A DNA stretch of 39,563 bases, taken from Saksenaea vasiformis B4078 (Eukaryota > Mucoromycota > Mucoromycetes > Mucorales > Saksenaeaceae). Location of the stretch: assembly GCA_000697055.1 (NCBI GenBank), contig JNDT01001151.1, positions 1-39,563 on the forward strand. Reading direction: 5' to 3'. Below, one piece after another: positions 32,940-39,563 of this stretch; position 1 is the stretch's first letter; the number at the start of each line of letters is the position of its first letter. Under the pieces are notes generated by a model. The model was not told where the DNA came from and made no database searches. It was given only the letters and a program-made list of their open reading frames with translations. The translations under genes and the position numbers were made by a program.

Positions 32940-34488
32940 TTATCTGCGGATTGTACCACGTTGTTGATACACGGATTCCAATTCACTTTCCAACGCCTTG
33001 ATTTGTGCATGCTGATCTTCAAGATCTTTGTTCAGTCGATCGCGTTCAGAAATAAGCTGGAAACGGTTTAGCATTTTCACATTGTTGTTGCATTTGTCTC
33101 ACCTGTTGTTCCCATTGACGGAATCGATTTTCTTCTTGTCTTACTTGTTCTGTGAACGCTTTACGTAGAGCGTCTTCTTTTTCGCGATGAACCGGATTCT
33201 CCACTTTCTTAATTCTATGATTTTCTTTTAGAAACGAAGGAAGAAAAAGGGCTAATCATCCGTATTTACTTTGGTGCACCAAAGTCGCGCATGGCCATTT
33301 GTTGTTGACGATAATTCTCGTAATGGATTTCCTCTGTTGTTGTGATGAGGTCGAGCATATGACTCCGAATAAGTAAGTGGCGGATCTTTTTGAAATCGCA
33401 ATGTGCTTCGTTTTCCACCTCGGCTACACCCCAAGAATAGGCACGACCTTTTACTTCGCGGCCATCTGGCGTGCGTACCATTTCTGTGGAACCAATGACA
33501 GAAAAGGGCATAGACGCCATGATGCTGCGGTTGCGATTTGTCACACTTTCATCTTCACTTTCTACGGGGCACGAGTACACATTGATGTTTTGCGCCTTGA
33601 TCACTGCAAGAATCTTTAAAAAAGGAAAAGATGAGAGAGTGTTGCTTTTTCTTTTTCAGTTATACCTTTTGCTTGAATTCAGCCAAATCCTTGGGTGTCA
33701 GCGTGTCTGCTTTCGCAATAACAGGAATCAGATTGACACGTGAACCGAGGCGTTTCATCATCTCAATATCAAGTGGCTTCAGGCTGCATGAACCGAGGAA
33801 GAGGGGAATTGTTACAACGTCGAGTGTTTGTGCTTTGTGTGTATGCTAACAGCCGTACCTGTGTCCTGTTGGCCGAATGAAATACAAACAGGCATGGACA
33901 CGCATGTCGATAATTCCTTTTCGTTTTGGTTGCTGTTCCTGACGCATGTAACTCTCGTGCTGATCGTCAATGAATTCAGATACAGGTAGCCAGCTGTCGT
34001 AATTGTTGACATAGTCACCAAATCCAGGGGTATCTATCACGGCTAACTTGACCTTAAACATTTTCTCTTCCAGCTCTAAAAAATCGTTCGGATTGGTGAA
34101 TCGTGGGTATGACAACATCCAGATAAACTTCTTTTACCTGCTTTGGTAATTTCCACCTCGACTGTGCGATCCAGTTGTTTTTCATGGCGACGTTTAGGAT
34201 CCTTGTAGTTCTTGATCGCGGTTGACAAAAGGGTATTGATAAAGGTTGTCTTTCCGAGACCCGATTCACCTAAACATCAATTTGCCACGAAGAAAAAAAA
34301 AAGGTATTGGTAATTTTTTATTGAATTTTTACATATTCTTTACAAAGTATATAGGGGAATATTAGAGGAGGCTACGTACCACACACCATGATGGTGAAAT
34401 GGACCCCGCGTTTGGCGACGATCTTGTGTCGCTGATTGGGTAAATGAGCAACACCGATGCTGGGTGCGGGAATGGAGGTAGGTGTCAT
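32940..34488 (-). CDS. CDC12: Septin, Cdc12 type
   Basis: Seven exons on the minus strand: 34488-34380, 34269-34138, 34075-33859, 33783-33666, 33613-33270, 33214-33103 and 33056-32940, giving 382 residues. The GTPase motifs are G1 GESGLGKT at 37-44, G3 DTPGFGD and G4 AKAD. The septin unique element ([16 protein letters not shown]) is present. A C-terminal coiled coil includes [20 protein letters not shown]. The short N-terminus with [17 protein letters not shown] and the [14 protein letters not shown] block resemble fungal Cdc12/AspC rather than Cdc3, Cdc10 or Cdc11. Septins form filaments at septation and growth sites. The start is the first ATG; upstream in-frame codons begin only with TTG. 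Confidence 0.93.
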
Positions 34489-34719
34489 GGCAGCGTAAAC
34501 AAGAAGAAGAAGAAGAAGAGACGAGCAGTTTGGCAAGGTGGAAGTATGCTGTAAACAGAGCAGCTTGTTACACAAATACTGAGCAAATATCTACAGTCGA
34601 AGTTAGTACCCGATAAGGAAAAAAGTAGTGCTTACTCAGTAAGCGCCCTGCTGGGCGGTGCGCGCCTCGAACCGTGATTGGTTGAAGGGCAAAAGTCTGT
34701 CGAGCTCGTACGCGCTCGT
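34489..34719. other. Septin upstream region / Fanzor 3' flank with paired hairpins
   Basis: The 231 bp between the Fanzor stop and the septin start (both minus strand). It contains a GAA/CTT triplet run (34500-34518). It also holds two adjacent stem-loops: GCTTAC-TCA-GTAAGC (34630-34644) and CGCCC-TGCT-GGGCG (44-48 paired with 53-57 of 34600+), followed by GGTGCGCGCC. In TnpB/Fanzor loci the guide RNA begins at or just after the 3' end of the nuclease gene. This is where such an RNA would lie, but the hairpins could equally be promoter or leader sequence of the septin gene. Confidence 0.4.
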
Positions 34720-37700
34720 TTACTTGGCATTAAACGGTGCAAGAGGGCTGCCATCTACAGAAACGATTATGGAAGTACCTTTCAAAGCGAGGTTTTTTGC
34801 AGCATTTTCATCTCTATTCATGGTGCTGCAGCCTTTGACAAGCGTACAACACCGTGGATTAACACATTGGACAGCACCATTGCTTCGCCTAATTCGACCA
34901 TCGGTCGTTCGATATTTCTGTAACTGAAGTGGTTTTAAGCACCAGTGGCAAGTTCGGCTCGTATTAAACTCATTGACTGTGATCGCCAGACCGTTTCGCC
35001 GTTGTTGTGCTCGGAGACGCTTGGTCCCTCGGCGGGCATGACCTTTTATCATGCTGTTTTTTCGGCTGCCAATGTCCGTAAAAATGGACGGCGGGTTGAG
35101 AAGATATTGCCGCTGGAAAAAGTTCCCGTTCTGTATCCGCTAATTGTTGATAGGTTTTGAGAGTACGAATCTCTCTTGTACGCTGTTCTCTGTCGATTCG
35201 CCTTTTTTCTGTAGTTGTACTCTCCTCTCCTACTTGCTTGATTCGTTCCCTGCGTAGGCGATGTCGGTTCGAAAAAGTAGCGTGATTGACGTATGATGCC
35301 CGCAGGTTCCATGTAGCGTATTCGTGCATTTGGTGTTCGTCAGCTTTCCCCTCACAAACGTGATGAATCTGCTCTATCAGATTACCAAATGTTGAGATCG
35401 CTGTCGTTGCTGTTTTCTTGATTCCGGGATCAACTCCACAGACCGGGGTGGAAGCGGTGCAGAATGGGTTTCTCGCAGCAGATATCATCTAAAAGCTTGA
35501 ATAAGTATCCCGATGGCAGAACAAATTTTAACTTACCTGATCAACGTGGCCTTCAGTGATCACTGCATTTTTCGGCAATTGCGTTTGCTCCCTTTTTGCC
35601 CGCTTTTTCCGTTTCCGTCGTCGACGGCGTCTGGTTTCAGCGGCCTTCTCCTTTCGCTTTCCCTTCTTTCTCATGTCCTGTTTCATCTTATTTAGTTGAT
35701 AGCGTTCTCGGCGGGACTTTTTCAGTTGATCTTCCAATTGAATCGCAACAAGTTGCTTGGCTCGGATCTCCTTGCGTATCTCCTTCAGAATCTGGTATTT
35801 TGCAGGATCTCGACGTTTGGTAATGTACCGATTGTATTCCATGCGGTCCTTCTCCAGAGCTTGGATTGTTTTCCGCAAAGGTTTCAGCTGCGTCTCTAAC
35901 CGATGAATTTGCGCGCAATTGGCGCTGACTCTTTCCTCTAATCGAGAGCTGCTCAACGGTATCTGTGCAGATGACTCGGATGATACTGATGTAACTCGCT
36001 GTGTGTTAAGTGCCGAAACCTGGAATCGTCTGCTCTGGTCAATATCACCCATCAGGCGCACCCTCCATTCGTTTACGAAAACAAGTTTCCATCTAAACGA
36101 GAGATGTCGGCGCTTCACCAACTGTTCGATCTTCCGTAAATCGAAGAAGGCTCCAACCACCGCATCCTTCCGTGTTCGGGCTTGGAACTCGCTGGTAATG
36201 AACTCTCCTTCAGTGGCAGTCGGGATTTCGTACATATCGCCCATAATCTTGTATATACCATCTACCGATAAAAAGAGGCTCCATTTAGCACTGGTATCAA
36301 CTGACAATTTGTTTATTCTGGTTTCCATGCCGACGATCTGACTGATGGTATTGGATAGTGCTGCGATGGGTAGAACTGTAAGGACGTGCTTCATTGGCGG
36401 GACATCCGTCTCGGCCCTACGAGGCACATAGGGTCGAAGGAAATTAGCGACCTTTGCTGCTACATGTCTCTCTTTGGCAGTCAATGCCGTGCCTTCATAC
36501 GCGGCATCTGCAATGTCGCTAGCTGTGATAGTTCGACGGATCTTAGGAGATTCCACCAACATTCGAACGATGGCGACTAAGGCACGAATGATCCGAGCTG
36601 ACGTCTCCTTGATAAGTGCAGCAGCCTGTAAACTTGTCCCTGGAGACTCTTCGGGATCCTCGTCTTCACTATCATTAACAAGATCTTCTTCCATTTCGTC
36701 CATCACATAACCATCATATTGGTCTGCTACTGCTGGACCTTTGCCCTTTGGGTTTCCTCCCTTTTCCTCCTTTTCCAAACATTCGCTTGGTAACGTCTCT
36801 GTTATCTTCTGCTGAATCTTATTAAGTACATGAGAAGGACGACCATTCGCTGTGGCTGTTGCGAGTTGAGAAACCCAATAGGATCTGCTGTGTCGCAGCT
36901 TTCTCCCCCTGTCGGAACGCTTACTCTTCTCCTTCTTCTCCGACTTTTCTTGTGCTTTTTCCTTGGTAAGTTCTATGTATCTACGCATTCTCTGTAGTGC
37001 AAGGTTGACGCGAAGTAGGAGACGGATAGCGTTTGTGAGCGATCGCTGGTACAAGGATCCGTGGTACATATTGTTAGATGCTGTATAGAGCTCCTTTATA
37101 GAATGTGCAAGGAAGGACGATTTGACTACATCCGGCTCGCGTTGCACCAGAGAAAGCAAGGCAGAATTGATCTTATCCCATGATGATGATGCTCTGCAAC
37201 GGCAACGTTAGTTTTCAAGTTAACTATTAATTAGAAAACCTACAACTGCTGTACATTAACAGAGCCCACGCAACGGTAGAACATGTTTTGAAAATGAAGA
37301 AACGTGAATATGTCGGAATCACGGACATCGTCCGCATTTTTGAACGGCAACGAGGAAATTTCGTGAGTCGCTCCAATGTCGCCAAACTGGAAGCCAGCAG
37401 GGAAAACATGGGTGAAGTTTGCTTGTCGGTCGTAAATCTCATATCCGAGGAATTCATAGACGTTACCATGGATGACCTGGTAAAAAGCACTTTAAATACG
37501 AAGCAAAGTATGACAATGTACATACCATATCGGCGAAATGGGACAGTACCCGTCCCATAGCGTTCATAATTCGTGAATTTCTTTCCTGCTCCTCTAGCAG
37601 CCGACGCTTCATTATATCGAAGTCGATTTCGGGCCGAACAATCTTTCGCAAGCTTGTAGTTGCTGCTCGAATGTACTCCTTCCGCCTTTCTTCGTCATCA

Positions 37701-38675
37701 TCATCATCATCATCGCTGGGATCCTCGCTGCCGTCATCACTGGATCCTTTATCATCGTCCTTGTCGTCCTGACTTCAGCTTTTCGCTTGGCACCTTTACT
37801 TGGACCAGCAGCATCCTGAAGTTTGTTCAATCGGCTTTGTTGCCTCCGATAAAATGCAGTAGCCATTGAATTCCATATGGGCAAGGGGTTTGAGGGTCCT
37901 TTTAGTCGCTGTTCCAAAGCATAACTACTGGCTGTTGTTCCATACTTTGTCTTTAGCGTCTTGTAAACATTATCGGAAGTTCCGCTACTTGTGATAAGCC
38001 CTCTTGGAACCCTTTTCCTATTCATACATCTTTCCTTGAACTTTTGCAAAACTGCTTCGGTTGGTGGTTTTCTTCTTGTGATACGTGCCCATTCACTGCT
38101 CAGTCGGTTGTTTCTATTTAAAACACGGTCAATATAGGATGAATAGATCCTATACTATTTACATTTCTTGCCGCAGCTCGGATGGATCTGATCATCAGTT
38201 ACGCCAAGCGCAGTTGGAGCCTTCCTCTTCTTTCCAACCTGGGGATCCTTTCTGGTCGCAGCAGGACGCATCATAGGGGTTTGACTGGTTGTACGTTTTG
38301 GCCTTTTTGCTCTTGTGGTGTTGGAATTTGTAACTGTCATTGCGTACCAGAGGCTCTGCGCGGAGTAGGAATCAACCTCATGCAACAATGACCGCCAAAG
38401 CTGCCTCTCGAGAACTCGAGTCATCAATCTGAGAGATAACTCGAATACCTCGTCGCCATAACCACCAGAGAGCCTTTCGATAACTTTCTTTAGATATTGG
38501 TTGTCCTCTCGCTGCAGCCACCGCATTCTGCAGTAGCTGTTCGTAGTTTGGAGTTGGATCTCGGTTGCTGATGCCACAAAGGTCCAGGTTGGCATCTCCG
38601 TGAAATCTTAGATCAGGTAGCTATTATTGAACATTATCAATATGTGGATCCATATTATGATACTCGTTTTACCAT
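34720..38675 (-). pseudogene. Fanzor-type (eukaryotic TnpB) RNA-guided nuclease, apparently frame-broken
   Basis: The C-terminus shows RuvC-I (CGVDPGIKKTATTA, at about 35430), PSIFTDIGSRKNSMIKGH, the zinc ribbon (NEFNTSRTCHWC and CVNPRC) and RuvC-III (MNRDENAAKNL). This order is that of TnpB and Fanzor proteins. Well-supported exons are 37476-37244, 37193-35537 and 35488 onward, joined by introns of 50 and 48 nt in phase. An exon ending at 37526 joins through a 49-nt intron. A start ATG alone at 38675-38673 can join 38620 through a 52-nt intron. The large exon encodes long Lys/Arg-rich helices before the nuclease core. Frame changes not explained by good introns occur near 38530, 38200, between 35150 and 35090, and perhaps 37780. 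The nuclease part is therefore probably inactive here. Sequencing error in short homopolymers is the alternative. Confidence 0.72.
37697..37720. repeat. CAT/ATG trinucleotide run inside the Fanzor gene
   Basis: A run of seven or so CAT units on the plus strand. On the minus strand in the coding frame it encodes a run of Asp residues within an acidic linker (SSDDGSEDPSDDD). Confidence 0.8.
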
Positions 38676-39563
38676 GACGAGATTTTAGGGAGGAAGATAA
38701 AGAAGCCCAACTGTCAATGTAGGTAAAAAAGATAAATCACAATTCATTGTCCTGATGTTGTCATCATGATTATCCTGTTCCAAAATAGGAATCTTTTTCG
38801 AATCAATCTAATATTGCAGTGAAAACCTGACGATTTCTAGCTGCTTTCGACCTCTACCAGCTGATAAATTGGTATACGGTGATATTAACGATCTTTGTTT
38901 TGCCTGAACGGACTATTTTCTATGTGTGCTTTTCCACTAAATCCTACGATGAAGCGGCTTTTAGTCCAACCTGCAGCTAACAAGTTAACTCAACTCAGAA
39001 CAACTTTATTTTACTGGCTTCCCTCAAGTACTACAATGAGTCAACTCGAAGCTGACAGGTTCAACTCGACTCAGACAGTAACCTCTGAAAAAGCCTTCAC
39101 CAAAAGTGTTAGAGTATTGCAGAAACCTTTTCGCGATGCTTTGAATAAAGAACCATCGATGCTATTGGTACAGCACCGTCAGCACAGACCAGATTTGCCT
39201 TCCACCCTCTCTTCTACCACGGAACTAGTTGTACTGGCTATGATGATCCAGTTGCATCCATTTCTCTTTCGTTCTTTTACCTTCTGTAATACACTGCATG
39301 CATAGATGAAAGAGTTTACTCTGCTTGTTGAAAGCAGGGAAAAAATTTAATCGCAAAAACAAACCAAACAAGAATTCTTACTATCTAGAGGGCGGTTACG
39401 TCCCAAACCAAAATGGACATGCCTATTCATGGATTTCGAAGTTTCATTTCTCTATTCAGTGTGTTTGTCATTATCTTCAACGTGTGTTTACCGCAGACAA
39501 ATTTTTCGGTCGTCGTTTTCTTTCCTTTTTACTGTTATTGTTATTATTGTTAGCGATTTTGTA
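38676..39563. other. Right edge, no recognised gene
   Basis: A 136-codon plus-strand frame at 38895-39305 contains MSQLEADRFNSTQTVTSEK and FRDALNKEPSMLLVQHRQ but matches no family I know. A short frame from 39413 starts with a hydrophobic signal-like stretch and stops after about 45 codons. Either could be the first exon of a gene running off the window. Confidence 0.25.

Noticed and set aside
34661..34680. TCGAACC next to the hairpins as a minus-strand tRNA B-box
   Set aside because: The minus-strand reading GGTTCGAGGCG lacks the CC of a B-box and no cloverleaf fits.
34720..35488. Bacterial contamination or a bacterial IS605/IS607 element as the source of the TnpB-like sequence
   Set aside because: The gene has spliceosomal introns in phase and lies between host genes on the same contig. 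No bacterial transposase gene neighbours it.
1..39563. CRISPR arrays, rRNA genes and bacterial-style operons
   Set aside because: No regularly spaced repeats, rRNA cores or ribosome-binding-site-linked gene runs were seen; the window is eukaryotic.

Overview
The window is nuclear DNA of a fungus. The genes carry many short GT-AG introns (mostly 43 to 90 nt). The single-copy proteins (Sub2, Cdc12-type septin, Vac14, Atg18, Ccs1) are of fungal type. A Helitron and a Fanzor-type (eukaryotic TnpB) gene fit an early-diverging lineage such as Mucoromycota/Mucorales. That placement is inference; no rRNA or species marker is present.

Layout. 1-5424: a decayed Helitron on the minus strand, apparently head to tail with the 5' end of a second, diverged copy at the left edge. 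5993-8119 (+): Nvj2/TEX2-like SMP-domain lipid-transfer protein. 8289-9572 (-): threonine aldolase. 11089-12190 (+): PQ-loop vacuolar transporter. 12671-13645 (-): copper chaperone for SOD1. 15289-15811 (+): prefoldin subunit 2. 17321-18940 (+): Atg18-type PROPPIN. 19527-20008: two MITEs of about 175 bp from different superfamilies. 20494-21426 (+): mitochondrial ribosomal protein uL4m. 24050-25476 (+): Sub2/UAP56 helicase. 26312-27162 (+): ribosomal protein eL18. 27410-27730 (-): mitochondrial ATPase inhibitor IF1. 29698-32786 (+): Vac14. 32940-34488 (-): Cdc12-type septin. 34720-38675 (-): Fanzor-type RNA-guided nuclease gene with several apparent reading-frame breaks. 38676-39563: no recognised gene.

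Introns were placed by hand from donor and acceptor sites, phase continuity and known family motifs. For all named host genes the joined exons give an uninterrupted frame divisible by three. Several host genes act at the vacuole or in phosphoinositide signalling: the Nvj2-like protein, the PQ-loop transporter, Atg18 and Vac14. They are not arranged as an operon and their proximity may be chance.

The most interesting part is the right end. A Fanzor-type gene lies just upstream of, and on the same strand as, a core septin gene. The roughly 230 bp between them holds two adjacent GC-rich hairpins, where the guide RNA of such an element would be expected. Several intergenic stretches also hold weak exon-like signals, listed at low confidence.
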